DNA of 64,000 bases, taken from contig NZ_JACHMI010000001.1 in the NCBI RefSeq assembly GCF_014207985.1, forward strand, positions 12,135,001-12,199,000. The letters run 5' to 3'. Below, piece by piece: positions 17,655 to 26,071 of the stretch (positions within the stretch are counted from its first letter, which is position 1; the number at the start of each line of letters is the position of its first letter). Position numbers and translations under genes: made by a program. The DNA comes from Nonomuraea rubra (GTDB lineage Bacteria; Actinomycetota; Actinomycetes; Streptosporangiales; Streptosporangiaceae). The notes below the pieces were generated by a model, which saw nothing but the letters and a program-made list of their open reading frames with translations, was not told the DNA's origin and did not search any database.

Positions 17655-17768
17655 GTGCGGCGCGCGCTGCTCGCCGTGGGGCGGCACCTGTGGGCCGGAC
17701 TGCAGGCAATCGGGCGGACCGGCTTCGCCGACGGGTGGCTGAGCGAGGAAAAGGAGCACCGAGGATGA
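17655..17768 (+). CDS. putative 37-residue protein upstream of accDA
   Basis: A GTG-initiated frame encodes 37 residues (beginning MRRALLAVGRHLWAGLQAIG if GTG is read as Met) with an amphipathic helix and an acidic end, WLSEEKEHRG. Its TGA overlaps the carboxyltransferase ATG, the coupling used throughout this operon. It is in the same frame as the preceding ABM gene but separated by its stop. The family is unknown; it may be a real small protein or a coupling leader. Confidence 0.4.
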   Translation: MRRALLAVGRHLWAGLQAIGRTGFADGWLSEEKEHRG

Positions 17769-19498
17769 CCATCACCCTTCCCCCCAAGGTCGAGGCGGCC
17801 GAGTGGATCCGGTGCGAGCGGTGCGGGGAGATCGTGTACGGCAAGCGCTTCGCCCGCGAGCTCGGCGTGTGCCCGGGGTGCGCGCTGCACACCAGGATCA
17901 CCGCCCGCGAGCGGGTCGAGCAGCTCTTCGACGACGGATCGACGGTGGTCATCGAGGCGCCGCCGACCCCGGAGGACCCGCTCGGGTTCACCGACAGCAA
18001 GCCCTACCCCGAACGGCTGCGCGAGGCGCGGGAGAAGTCCGGGCTGGACGAGGCCGTGCTGTGCGTGCGCGGCACGATCGACGGCCACGGGATCGTCGCC
18101 GCCGTCATGGACTTCCGGTTCATGGGCGGCAGCCTGGGATCCGCCGTGGGCGCGCGCATCGTCGCCGCCGCCGAGGCCGCGCTGGTGGAGCGGGTGCCGT
18201 TCCTGCTGGTGACGGCGTCGGGCGGGGCGCGCATGCAGGAGGGCACGCTGTCGCTCATGCAGATGGCCACGACCAGCCAGGCCCTGGCCGAGCTCGACGA
18301 GGCCGGGATCCTGACCATCGCGCTGATCACCGACCCGACGTACGGCGGGGTGGCCGCCTCCTTCGCCACCCTCCCCGACGTGCTCCTGGCCGAGCCGGGC
18401 GCGCACGTCGGCTTCGCGGGGCCGCGCGTGATCGAGCAGACCATCGGGCAGGAGCTTCCCGAGGGGTTCCAGACCGCGGAGTTCCTGCGGGCGAGGGGGC
18501 TGATCGACGACGTGCGGCCCCGCGCGGAGCTGCGCTCCACGCTCGCCCGCCTCTGCTCCCTGCAGGCCGCCGGTGCCGCTGGTGAGCTCTTCCAGCCGGA
18601 ACGGTCACCCGCCGGGGAACCGTCCCGGCTGCTGTTCCAGCCGGAGCGGATGCCCGCTGGGGAGCCGTCGCGGCTGCTGTTCCAGCCGGAACGGGTGCCC
18701 GCCAGGAGCGGGTGGACGGCCGTGCAGCTCGCCCGGCACGCCGACAGGCCGACGACGCTCGACTACGCCCGTTACATGCTCGAGGAGTTCGTGGAGCTGC
18801 ACGGGGACCGGCTCGGTGGCGACTGCCCCGCGATCGTCGGCGGGCTCGGCAGGCTCGACGGTCGGCCGATCGTCCTCATCGGTCACCAGAAGGGGCACAC
18901 CACCAAGGAGCGCGTCGAGCGCAACTTCGGCATGCCCACCCCGGCCGGGTACCGCAAGGCGGCCCGGCTGATGCGGCTGGCGGCCAAGCTCGGGTGCCCG
19001 ATTCTCACTCTGGTGGACACGCCGGGGGCGTACCCGGGGCTGGAGGCCGAGGAGAACGGTCAGGCCTGGGCCATCGCCGAGAACCTGCGCCTGATGTCCA
19101 CGCTGCCGGTGCCGGTCGTCGCGGTCGTCACCGGTGAGGGCGGCAGCGGGGGCGCGCTGGCGCTGGGCGTCGCCAACCGGGTGCTGGCCCTGTCCAACGC
19201 CGTGTACTCGGTGATCAGTCCCGAAGGGTGCGCGTCCATCCTGTGGAAGAGCCCGTCCGCGGCTCCGCGCGCCGCCGAGGCGTTGCGCCTCGACGCCCGG
19301 GAGCTGCTGCGGCACCGCATCGTCGACGGGGTGATCCCGGAGCCGGGTGAGGGGGCGCACACGGATCCGGCACTGACCGCACGGCTGCTGGCCGCCGCGG
19401 TGGCGGAGGCGTTCGGCGACCTCTCCATCCACGAGCCGCGCAAGCTGATCGCGGACCGGCGCCAGCGGTTCCGCCAGTTCGGTACGGGGTCGCGATGA
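17765..19498 (+). CDS. accDA: acetyl-CoA carboxylase carboxyltransferase, fused AccD-AccA
   Basis: The 577-residue fusion begins with a beta half: a zinc ribbon with Cys17, Cys20, Cys36 and Cys39, then the crotonase-fold core with the SGGARMQEG motif. It ends with an alpha half: GHQKGHTTKER, LVDTPGAYPGLEAEENGQ and GEGGSGGALALG. It transfers carboxylate from biotin to acetyl-CoA to make malonyl-CoA. The linker (about residues 276-319) consists of three 15-residue repeats. With the next two genes it gives a complete ACC for extender supply. Confidence 0.95.
   Translation: MTITLPPKVEAAEWIRCERCGEIVYGKRFARELGVCPGCALHTRITARERVEQLFDDGSTVVIEAPPTPEDPLGFTDSKPYPERLREAREKSGLDEAVLCVRGTIDGHGIVAAVMDFRFMGGSLGSAVGARIVAAAEAALVERVPFLLVTASGGARMQEGTLSLMQMATTSQALAELDEAGILTIALITDPTYGGVAASFATLPDVLLAEPGAHVGFAGPRVIEQTIGQELPEGFQTAEFLRARGLIDDVRPRAELRSTLARLCSLQAAGAAGELFQPERSPAGEPSRLLFQPERMPAGEPSRLLFQPERVPARSGWTAVQLARHADRPTTLDYARYMLEEFVELHGDRLGGDCPAIVGGLGRLDGRPIVLIGHQKGHTTKERVERNFGMPTPAGYRKAARLMRLAAKLGCPILTLVDTPGAYPGLEAEENGQAWAIAENLRLMSTLPVPVVAVVTGEGGSGGALALGVANRVLALSNAVYSVISPEGCASILWKSPSAAPRAAEALRLDARELLRHRIVDGVIPEPGEGAHTDPALTARLLAAAVAEAFGDLSIHEPRKLIADRRQRFRQFGTGSR
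18590..18724 (+). repeat. 45-bp tandem repeats in the AccD-AccA linker
   Basis: Three units of 45 bp (18590-18634, 18635-18679 and a diverging third copy) encode FQPERxPAGEPSRLL-type 15-residue repeats. They keep the frame, so copy number changes would alter only the inter-domain linker. The units differ by synonymous and few non-synonymous changes, indicating repeat expansion with later drift. Confidence 0.85.
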
Positions 19499-20340
19499 GC
19501 GCCCACGAAGCCGCCGGCCGGGCGGCCGACCCCACCGCCCGCGAAGGCACGGCGCCGGCGGCCGACCTCGAAGGCGCGGGGCCGGCCGGTGACGCCGCCG
19601 CCCAGGAGGCCGCAGGGCTGGCGGGCGACGCCGCCGCTCAGGAGACCGCGGAGCGAGCGGGCAACGCGGCCGCCCAGGAGACCGCGGAGCGGGTGGGGGA
19701 TGTCTCCTCGCAGGCGCTGATGGGAGAGCTGTGCCGTCAGGCCGCTGAGCTGATCGCGGTCGGCGGCAGGATGCGCCGGGTCCGGCTGCAGGCCGGTGAC
19801 GCGGTCGTCGAGCTGGAATGGCCGGACGTCACCGCGGGCCCGCCCGTCACCGCCGCCGGGTCTCCGCCCGCCCCCGCCGCATGGCCGGCCACCGCCGCAT
19901 GGCCGGGCGCCGCCGCGCTCCCGGACGCCGCCTCATACGCCGCGCCGCACGCCGGATCGCACGCCGGGCCAGGCGCCGGGCCGCATGCCGGGCCAGGCGC
20001 CGCGCCACACGCGGGGCCAGGCGCCGTACCGGCTAACGGCGCGCCGGCGGACGCTTCCGGGACGCCGGCCGCCGGCGCCGGGGGCGATGACCTGCGGCAT
20101 GTGTGCGCGCCGATGGTGGGCACCTTCTACTGGGCTCCCGAGCCGGGCGCCGAGCCCTTCGTCGCCGTGGGGGACACGGTGGAGAAGGGCCAGCAGGTCG
20201 GCATCGTGGAGGCCATGAAGCTGATGAACCCGATCGAGGCCGACGTGTCAGGCAGGGTCGTCGAGGTCCTCGTCCCGGACGGTACGCCGGTCGAGTACGG
20301 CCAGAAGCTGATCGCCGTCGCCCCGCCCGCGACACCGTGA
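19495..20340 (+). CDS. accB: biotin carboxyl carrier protein of ACC
   Basis: The product is 281 residues against about 150-180 for typical AccB. The C-terminal biotinyl domain carries the biotinylation motif EAMKLM at Lys242. The N-terminus has low-complexity repeats such as GDAAAQETAERAG. The middle is an Ala/Pro/Gly/His linker with PHAGPGA repeats (about residues 152-182). It carries carboxybiotin between AccC and the fused carboxyltransferase. It overlaps accDA by ATGA. Confidence 0.92.
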   Translation: MSAHEAAGRAADPTAREGTAPAADLEGAGPAGDAAAQEAAGLAGDAAAQETAERAGNAAAQETAERVGDVSSQALMGELCRQAAELIAVGGRMRRVRLQAGDAVVELEWPDVTAGPPVTAAGSPPAPAAWPATAAWPGAAALPDAASYAAPHAGSHAGPGAGPHAGPGAAPHAGPGAVPANGAPADASGTPAAGAGGDDLRHVCAPMVGTFYWAPEPGAEPFVAVGDTVEKGQQVGIVEAMKLMNPIEADVSGRVVEVLVPDGTPVEYGQKLIAVAPPATP

Positions 20341-20376
20341 ACGACTCACCTCGATGCCCGAGCGCCTGGAGGCTCC

Positions 20377-21732
20377 ATGTTCTCGTCGGTCCTCGTCGCC
20401 AACCGTGGCGAGATCGCGCTGCGCATCGCCCGTAGCTGTAACGAGCTGGGCGTACGCGTCATCATGATCCACTCGACGGCCGACCGTGACTCCCCCGCGC
20501 TGCGCCTGGCCGATCAGCGGGTCCAGATCGGGCCCGCGGCGGCCAAGCGCAGCTATCTCTACCCGCCCGCGATCCTGGAGGCGGCGCTGAACGCCGGGGC
20601 GGAGGCCGTACATCCCGGTTACGGGTTCCTCTCCGAGGACGCCGACTTCGCGGAGATGTGCGAGTCGAAGGGGCTGGCGTTCATCGGCCCGTCGCCGGCG
20701 GTGATCGCCGCGCTGGGCGACAAGACGCAGGCGCGCAACCTCGCCGCCGCCTCGGGGCTGCCCGTGCTGCCGGGCAGCTCCGCGCCGCTGCGTACCGGGC
20801 AGGAGGCCAAGCAGGTCGCCGACGAGATCGGGTACCCGGTCATCATCAAGGCCGTGGCGGGCGGCGGCGGCCGCGGCATGGCCGTCGTACGCGACCCGCA
20901 GGACTTCATGAAGGCGTGCGCCGAGACCCGGACGAGCGCCCAGGCGGTGTTCGGCGACGGGCGGGTCTTCGTCGAGAAGTACGTCGAGGACGCCCGCCAC
21001 ATCGAGGTCCAGGTGCTGGGCGACCTCCACGGCGGCATCGTGAGCCTGGGTGAGCGTGACTGCACCGTGCAGCGGCGCAGGCAGAAGCTGATCGAGGAGT
21101 CCCCCGCGCCCGGTCTGTCCCCCGAGCTGACCGAGCGGATCCGGCAGGCGGCGGTCACGCTGGCGCGGGCCGTGGGCTACGCGAGCGCCGGGACCTTCGA
21201 GTTCCTGGTCGACCCCGAAGGCGCGTTCTACTTCATCGAGGCCAACTGCCGGATCCAGGTGGAGCACCCCGTGACCGAGATGGTCACGGGGGTCGACCTG
21301 GTCAGGGAGCAGTTGCTGATCGCCGCCGGCCGCCCGCTGACCCTGCGCCAGCGGGACGTCGCCCTGCGGGGCGTGGCGATCGAGTGCCGGGTGAACACCG
21401 AGGACCCGCGGCGCGGCTTCCTGCCGACGCCAGGGGTCGTCGAGGAGTTCCTGCCGCCCGGAGGGCCGTTCACGCGGGTGGACACGCACGGGGCCAACGG
21501 GGTCTCGATCGGCGCCGAGTACGACTCCCTGCTGGCCAAGGTCATCGTGTGGGCACCCGATCGTGACCAGGCCATCGCCCGGATGCGGCGGGCGCTGAGC
21601 GAGTTCCACGTCTCGGGGCGCGGGATCTGCACGACGATCGGGTTCCTGCGGGACATCCTGGACGACGCGCGGTTCCGGGAGGCGAGGCACACGACGGCCC
21701 TCGCGGACCTCATGGTGGCCGCGACCTCATGA
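20377..21732 (+). CDS. accC: biotin carboxylase of ACC
   Basis: The 451-residue biotin carboxylase is of normal length, with the N-terminal VANRGEIALRI, the glycine-rich ATP loop GGGGRGM, the ATP-grasp core and the FEFLVDPEGAFYFIEANCRIQVEH active-site region. The usual NPRIQVEH is NCRIQVEH here, a Cys for Pro change next to the catalytic Arg. GGAGG precedes the ATG. It is the last gene of the plus-strand PKS operon and ends before a strong terminator. Confidence 0.95.
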   Translation: MFSSVLVANRGEIALRIARSCNELGVRVIMIHSTADRDSPALRLADQRVQIGPAAAKRSYLYPPAILEAALNAGAEAVHPGYGFLSEDADFAEMCESKGLAFIGPSPAVIAALGDKTQARNLAAASGLPVLPGSSAPLRTGQEAKQVADEIGYPVIIKAVAGGGGRGMAVVRDPQDFMKACAETRTSAQAVFGDGRVFVEKYVEDARHIEVQVLGDLHGGIVSLGERDCTVQRRRQKLIEESPAPGLSPELTERIRQAAVTLARAVGYASAGTFEFLVDPEGAFYFIEANCRIQVEHPVTEMVTGVDLVREQLLIAAGRPLTLRQRDVALRGVAIECRVNTEDPRRGFLPTPGVVEEFLPPGGPFTRVDTHGANGVSIGAEYDSLLAKVIVWAPDRDQAIARMRRALSEFHVSGRGICTTIGFLRDILDDARFREARHTTALADLMVAATS

Positions 21733-21765
21733 CCGCCGCCCGGTCAGGGCCGGTCACGAGCAGAG

Positions 21766-21799
21766 GCCCGGCCGGGGCCCCGAAGGGCCCGGGCCGGGC
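21766..21799. terminator. bidirectional GC-rich hairpin terminator
   Basis: A 15-bp stem (21766-21780 against 21785-21799, one mismatch) closes on a CGAA tetraloop. It sits between the convergent accC and SARP genes. It lacks a U-tract, which is usual for actinomycete terminators, and can work for both strands. Confidence 0.8.
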
Positions 21800-21842
21800 G
21801 TGAGCCGGGCGACCACCGGGCGCTGGCCAAGAGGCGCGGCTC

Positions 21843-22691
21843 TTACAGCGCGCAGTCCGCCTTCCGGGCGATCGGGTGCCCGCGCACCGGGTTGCGGGCC
21901 GGCTGGCGGCCGTTCCTCCCGGCGTGCACGGCCTCGGGTACGTGGTCGGCGGCGAGCACCATCTGCTGCAGTTCCCGCATCTCGGAGCCCGGCTCCAGCC
22001 CGAGCTCCTCCCGCAGGATCGAGCGGAGGTTGTGGTAGACCTCCAGCGCCTCGTGGCGCCGGCTCTCCCGGGACAGGCCCTCCATGAGCCTCAGGTGGAA
22101 CCACTCGTCGAGCGGGTGGACCGCGGTGAGCTCCTTGAGCTCGGCGATCGTCTCGTGGTGCCGTCCCATGCGCCACCAGGTGTCGATCCTGAGCTTGGTG
22201 GCGTGCACGCGCAGCTCCTCCAGCCGGGTCTTGTAGATCGCCAGCCGGGGGCCGGCGACCACGTCCGCGAGCGCCGTCCCGTGCCACAGGTCCAGGGCGC
22301 CGCACAGCACCGCCGAGGCGCGTTCGAGGTCGTCGGCCTGGAGGTGACGGCGGGCGTCGTCAACGAGCCGCTCGAACTCGACGGCGTCCAGCATGCCCTC
22401 GTCCAGGTGCAGCAGGTACGACCCATGTTTGGTCACGAGCCGCGGCCCGGCCTGCCCACCCCCGTCGCGCGTCAGGAGCTTGCGCAGCTGGTACACGTAC
22501 GTCTGCAGGGTCGTGAGCGCGCTCACCGGCGGGTGCTCCTCCCAGAGCTCCTCGATCAGCGCCTCCGTGGGCACGACCTCGTTCGCCGAGGACAGCAGCA
22601 GCGCGAGCACGCTGCGCTGCTTGGGGGCGCTCGGTGTCAACCGGCGCGTACCGTCCTGGATCTCCAATGTTCCGAGCACCTGAAAACGCAT
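21843..22691 (-). CDS. SARP-family pathway-specific activator
   Basis: The 282-residue regulator has an OmpR-type winged helix (residues about 1-95, starting MRFQVLGTLEIQDG) followed by a BTAD helical domain to about residue 245 and a short basic tail. This is the size and domain order of pathway activators such as ActII-ORF4, DnrI and RedD, which bind direct heptamer repeats overlapping the -35. The heptamer arrays at the two divergent promoters of this cluster are its likely targets. GAGGATC precedes the ATG. Confidence 0.94.
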   Translation of the reverse strand: MRFQVLGTLEIQDGTRRLTPSAPKQRSVLALLLSSANEVVPTEALIEELWEEHPPVSALTTLQTYVYQLRKLLTRDGGGQAGPRLVTKHGSYLLHLDEGMLDAVEFERLVDDARRHLQADDLERASAVLCGALDLWHGTALADVVAGPRLAIYKTRLEELRVHATKLRIDTWWRMGRHHETIAELKELTAVHPLDEWFHLRLMEGLSRESRRHEALEVYHNLRSILREELGLEPGSEMRELQQMVLAADHVPEAVHAGRNGRQPARNPVRGHPIARKADCAL

Positions 22692-22736
22692 GAATCGATC
22701 CTCACGTAGCGGCGTTGGCTCTTCGGCCTTGTCCGT

Positions 22737-22767
22737 ACCTGAGGGGATTTCGCGATCCCCCTCAGGT
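22737..22767. terminator. hairpin between transporter and SARP genes
   Basis: ACCTGAGGGGAT (22737-22748) and ATCCCCCTCAGGT (22755-22767) pair with one bulged base around a 6-nt loop. It lies downstream of the transporter stop and upstream of the SARP start on the minus strand. It could end the transporter transcript or act as an operator for the SARP gene. Confidence 0.5.
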
Positions 22768-22884
22768 GCCCTTTGTAGTTGACTGCGGTAAAGCGCCGCT
22801 TTCGTCTCTCTTTCGCGCTCGATCGGGCGTGAGGTCCCGGAAGCCGGAAGGACACGGGATGTACACCAGCGCGGTTGCCGCGTT

Positions 22885-24417
22885 TCAGGAGGGTGACGAC
22901 GCCGGGCCTGAGCCGGTCATGGCAGCGGAAGATTTCGTGAGCGCCGCGTCCGGCGAGCCGGACGACATGGCGGCCGCGAGCCGGCGCCGGGCCACGACGA
23001 ACCCCGTGGCCGTCAGCAGCGCCAGCAGGGCGAGCGCGAGGAAGTACACCGGCTGCGGGTCCCCGGCGGAGACCAGCCGGCCGAGCATGCTGCCCAGCCC
23101 GCCGCCGACTCCGGCGAACATCCAGTACAGGGCCATGGTGCGGCCGGCGAACGCGGAGGGGGCCAGGTCCACCGTCGCGCTCATCACGGTCGGGCCGAGG
23201 ATCACCTCGCCGCACGCCAGGGTGAGCAGCACGAACAGCAGCCACAGCGGGGACACCGTCTCCCCGCCGGCCGCGAGCACGGCCGCCACGCTGATCACGC
23301 CGAAGCCGGCGGCCGCGAGCAGGTGCCCGAAAGCGATCTTGTCGACCACGCTGACCCGACCGCCCCCGCGCATCAGCAGCCACGCCACCACGGGCGCCGC
23401 CAGCAGGATGAACAGCGGGATCGCCGCCTGGAACCAGCTCGCGGGCACCAGGAACCCGCCCACCTCGCGCGCGGTGTGCCGCTGCGCGAACAGGCTGAGC
23501 GTCGAACCGGCCTGGATCACGAACATCCAGAACAGCGCCACCGACAGCAGCACCCACCGGAACGCCGACAGCCGCCGGGTCTCATCCTGGCTGAGCCGGG
23601 CCCGGCGGCGCAGGACCGCGAAGTAGACGAACGGCGCCGTCAGGGTGACGAGACCGACGAGCGCGATCCCGTGGGTGATCGCGAAGTGGCCGGTCAGGAC
23701 GGCGCCGGTCAGCAGCACGCCCACGACGGCGGCGGCGACCGCGATCCTGCTCACCACGGTACGCAGCTCCGCCCGGCTCGCCGGGTGCGCCGGAGCGCGC
23801 CCGATCGTGCCGAACCTCCGGGAGCCCACGGCGTACTGGATCACGCCGAACGTCATGCCGAGGCCCGCCGCGCCGAACCCGAGGTGCCAGTTCATCCGCT
23901 CGCCCAGGAAGCCGGTGACGAGCGGCGCCAGCAGCGCGCTGATCTGGATGCCGATGTAGAACACGACGAGCGCGGCCTCGCGCCGGTTGCTCTCGTCGGG
24001 GCCGTAGAAGCGGCCCAGCAGCGCCAGCATGTTCGGCTTGAGCAGGCCGGTGCCCACGGCGATGGTCACCAGCCCGAGGTAGGCGGTGGGCCTGGCCAGC
24101 ACCATCATCAGGTAGTGGCCGAGCGCGATGACGACGCCGCCGTAGAGCGTCGCCCGGTGCTCGCCGAGGAACCGGTCGCCGAGCCAGCCGCCCGGCATGG
24201 AGAGCACGAAGATCAGGCCGACGTAGGCGCCGTACAGGGCGACGGCGGTCGAGTGCGGCAGGTTCAGGCCGCCCTCCTCGGCGGGGGCCACCGCGAACAA
24301 GATCATGATGGCCTGCATCCCGAAGAAGCTGAATCTCTCCCACATGTCGGCCAGGAACAGCGTGGTGAGCCAGCGCGGCCGGCCTGATGGCCGCGCGATG
24401 CCGGACGGCGGGTTCAT
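22885..24417 (-). CDS. POT/PTR2-family MFS transporter
   Basis: The 510-residue protein has about 14 predicted membrane segments and the proton-dependent oligopeptide transporter start MWERFSFFGMQAIM. The usual ExxER motif of peptide importers is not seen where expected, although ERFSFFG is present. In secondary-metabolite clusters such proteins are thought to export the product. GGAGGA precedes the ATG. It is divergent from the cyclase gene, with SARP boxes on its side of the promoter region. Confidence 0.87.
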   Translation of the reverse strand: MNPPSGIARPSGRPRWLTTLFLADMWERFSFFGMQAIMILFAVAPAEEGGLNLPHSTAVALYGAYVGLIFVLSMPGGWLGDRFLGEHRATLYGGVVIALGHYLMMVLARPTAYLGLVTIAVGTGLLKPNMLALLGRFYGPDESNRREAALVVFYIGIQISALLAPLVTGFLGERMNWHLGFGAAGLGMTFGVIQYAVGSRRFGTIGRAPAHPASRAELRTVVSRIAVAAAVVGVLLTGAVLTGHFAITHGIALVGLVTLTAPFVYFAVLRRRARLSQDETRRLSAFRWVLLSVALFWMFVIQAGSTLSLFAQRHTAREVGGFLVPASWFQAAIPLFILLAAPVVAWLLMRGGGRVSVVDKIAFGHLLAAAGFGVISVAAVLAAGGETVSPLWLLFVLLTLACGEVILGPTVMSATVDLAPSAFAGRTMALYWMFAGVGGGLGSMLGRLVSAGDPQPVYFLALALLALLTATGFVVARRRLAAAMSSGSPDAALTKSSAAMTGSGPASSPS

Positions 24418-24463
24418 GAGTCCTCCAGGGCTTGCCGGCGATCAGGGTCTCCGAACACCTGTC

Positions 24464-24506
24464 ATGGTCCTGGCCACGGCTAGAGAACAGGTCGAAGGCC
24501 GTTCGA
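24464..24506 (-). promoter_or_regulatory. SARP boxes and -10 for the POT transporter
   Basis: On the minus strand, heptamers TCGAACG (24506-24500), TCGACCT (24495-24489) and TCTAGCC (24484-24478) repeat every 11 bp. An 8-bp spacer leads to GACCAT (24469-24464) as the -10. The arrangement and consensus match the boxes before the PKS operon. Confidence 0.77.
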
Positions 24507-24509
24507 CCC

Positions 24510-24552
24510 TCCAGGCTCACTCAAGCCGCGTGCGAGCCGGGCCGGGGAGACT
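24510..24552 (+). promoter_or_regulatory. SARP boxes and -10 for the cyclase/methyltransferase operon
   Basis: Heptamers TCCAGGC (24510-24516), TCAAGCC (24521-24527) and GCGAGCC (24532-24538) repeat every 11 bp on the plus strand. An 8-bp spacer leads to GAGACT (24547-24552). The array lies back to back with the transporter's boxes, leaving 3 bp between the two sets. Confidence 0.75.
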
Positions 24553-24581
24553 GAGCGCGAGATCGTTCAGAGGAGCAGCCA

Positions 24582-24932
24582 ATGGAACGCATCCTGGTCG
24601 TGGCACGCATGCGGCCCTCCTCCGAGGCGGAGGTCGCCGAGTTGTTCGCCGAGTCGGACCGTACCGAGCTGCCGTGGCTCGGCGGGGCCGTGAGCCGCAG
24701 CCTGTTCTCCTTCCAGGGCCTGTACTTCCAGCTCATGGAGGTGCGCGACAACGCCCACCACACGATGAGCCAGATCCGCGAGCACCCGGAGTTCCGGCGG
24801 CTGAGCGAGCGGCTGACGGAGTTCATCGAGCCGTACGACCCCGAGACCTGGCGCTCCCCCCGGGACGCCATGGCCCGCGAGTTCTACCGATGGGAGGCGG
24901 AGCCGGGAAGGGTCTCCCAGCTTCCGCACTGA
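24582..24932 (+). CDS. TcmI-family polyketide cyclase
   Basis: The 116-residue product belongs to the TcmI-type type II polyketide cyclase family. It opens with ILVVARMRPSSEAEVAELF, continues with WLGGAVSRSLFSFQGLYFQLME and ends with YDPETWRSPRDAMAREFYRW, all typical blocks. Family members close the later rings of tetracyclic or pentangular polyphenols. GAGGAG precedes the ATG. Confidence 0.93.
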   Translation: MERILVVARMRPSSEAEVAELFAESDRTELPWLGGAVSRSLFSFQGLYFQLMEVRDNAHHTMSQIREHPEFRRLSERLTEFIEPYDPETWRSPRDAMAREFYRWEAEPGRVSQLPH

Positions 24933-24994
24933 CGTCAGCCGGCCGGCGAGCGCGCGGCCCGGAAACCACAGTCACCGTTTCGGCGGGAGGGACG

Positions 24995-26023
24995 ATGAGC
25001 ACGAACGACAAGACCATCAGCCGCGAGTCGCTGCTCGGGATGATGCAGGCGTACAAGACGACGAGCCTGCTCAGGACAGGTGTCTCGATGGGGGTGTTCG
25101 ACTGCCTGGCAGAGGGGCCGATCGACGCCGAGACCGTGGCGGGGCGGCTCGGCAGCGACGTCCGTGGCATGCGGATCCTGCTGAACGCCCTGGCCGCCGT
25201 CGGCCTGGCCGTGGAGGACGGCGGCCGGTTCACCCTGCCCGCCGGGGCCGACCGGCTCCTGGTGAGCAAGAGCCCCGAGTACCTGGGCGACATGGTCAGG
25301 GTCATGGCCAGCGACTGGGAGTGGGACGCGCTCAAGAAGCTGCACGAGGCCGTCCGGCACGGCGGGACCGTCATGGAGGTGCACGCCGAGACCCCCGGCT
25401 ACGAGTACTGGGAGGACTTCGCGTCCTACGCGGTCGCGGTGGCCCGCCCCACGGCCGGCGTCGTGGCCGACGCGCTGGAGCCGTGGGCGGTCGGCCGCGA
25501 GAGCCTGGACGTGCTGGACGTGGCCTGCGGTCACGGCCTGTACGGGCTGACCCTGGCGCAGCGCAACCCGCAGGCGCAGGTGTGGGCGCTCGACTGGCCC
25601 AACGTGCTGCCGCTGACGGAGCAGCACGCCGAGCGCATGGGGGTCAGGGACCGGGTGCACCGGCTGCCCGGTGACATGTTCGAGGTGCCGCTCGGCGGGC
25701 CGTACGACGTCGTCCTCGTCACGAACGTGCTGCACCACTTCTCGGCGGAGCGGGCGGGCGACCTGCTGGCCAGGCTCGCCCCCGCGGTCAAGCCCGACGG
25801 CAAGATCGTGCTGGTGGGCTTCACGCTGGACGCGCCGCCCGCCGAGGACCCCGCGCCGCACCTGTTCTCGATCCTGATGCTGACGTGGACGTTCGAGGGC
25901 GAGGTGCACACCGTCCAGGACTACACGCACATGCTGGACAGGGCCGGATTCGTGAACGGCCGCCGCTACGAGGTGCCCGGCCTGGCCTTCCGCGTCCTGG
26001 TCGCGGACAAGGCGAGCCACTAG
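24995..26023 (+). CDS. SAM-dependent methyltransferase
   Basis: The 342-residue class I O-methyltransferase has an N-terminal winged-helix dimerisation domain, SAM motif VLDVACGHGLYGLTLA and VLVTNVLHHFSAERA as the post-motif block. Together with the first methyltransferase of the cluster it suggests at least two O- or C-methylations of the product. GGGAGGGACG precedes the ATG. It follows the TcmI-like gene by about 60 nt and is probably cotranscribed. Confidence 0.9.
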   Translation: MSTNDKTISRESLLGMMQAYKTTSLLRTGVSMGVFDCLAEGPIDAETVAGRLGSDVRGMRILLNALAAVGLAVEDGGRFTLPAGADRLLVSKSPEYLGDMVRVMASDWEWDALKKLHEAVRHGGTVMEVHAETPGYEYWEDFASYAVAVARPTAGVVADALEPWAVGRESLDVLDVACGHGLYGLTLAQRNPQAQVWALDWPNVLPLTEQHAERMGVRDRVHRLPGDMFEVPLGGPYDVVLVTNVLHHFSAERAGDLLARLAPAVKPDGKIVLVGFTLDAPPAEDPAPHLFSILMLTWTFEGEVHTVQDYTHMLDRAGFVNGRRYEVPGLAFRVLVADKASH

Positions 26024-26071
26024 TCCAGCCGCTGGACCGGCCGCTGGACCGGCCGCTAGACCAGCCGCTGG
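26023..26071 (+). repeat. 12-bp tandem repeat at a convergent gene junction
   Basis: About four units close to GACCGGCCGCTG run across the gap between the methyltransferase stop and the glycosyltransferase stop. Each unit contains self-complementary CCGGCCGG- or CAGCCGCTG-like parts, so the array can fold and may serve as a bidirectional terminator. Confidence 0.6.
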
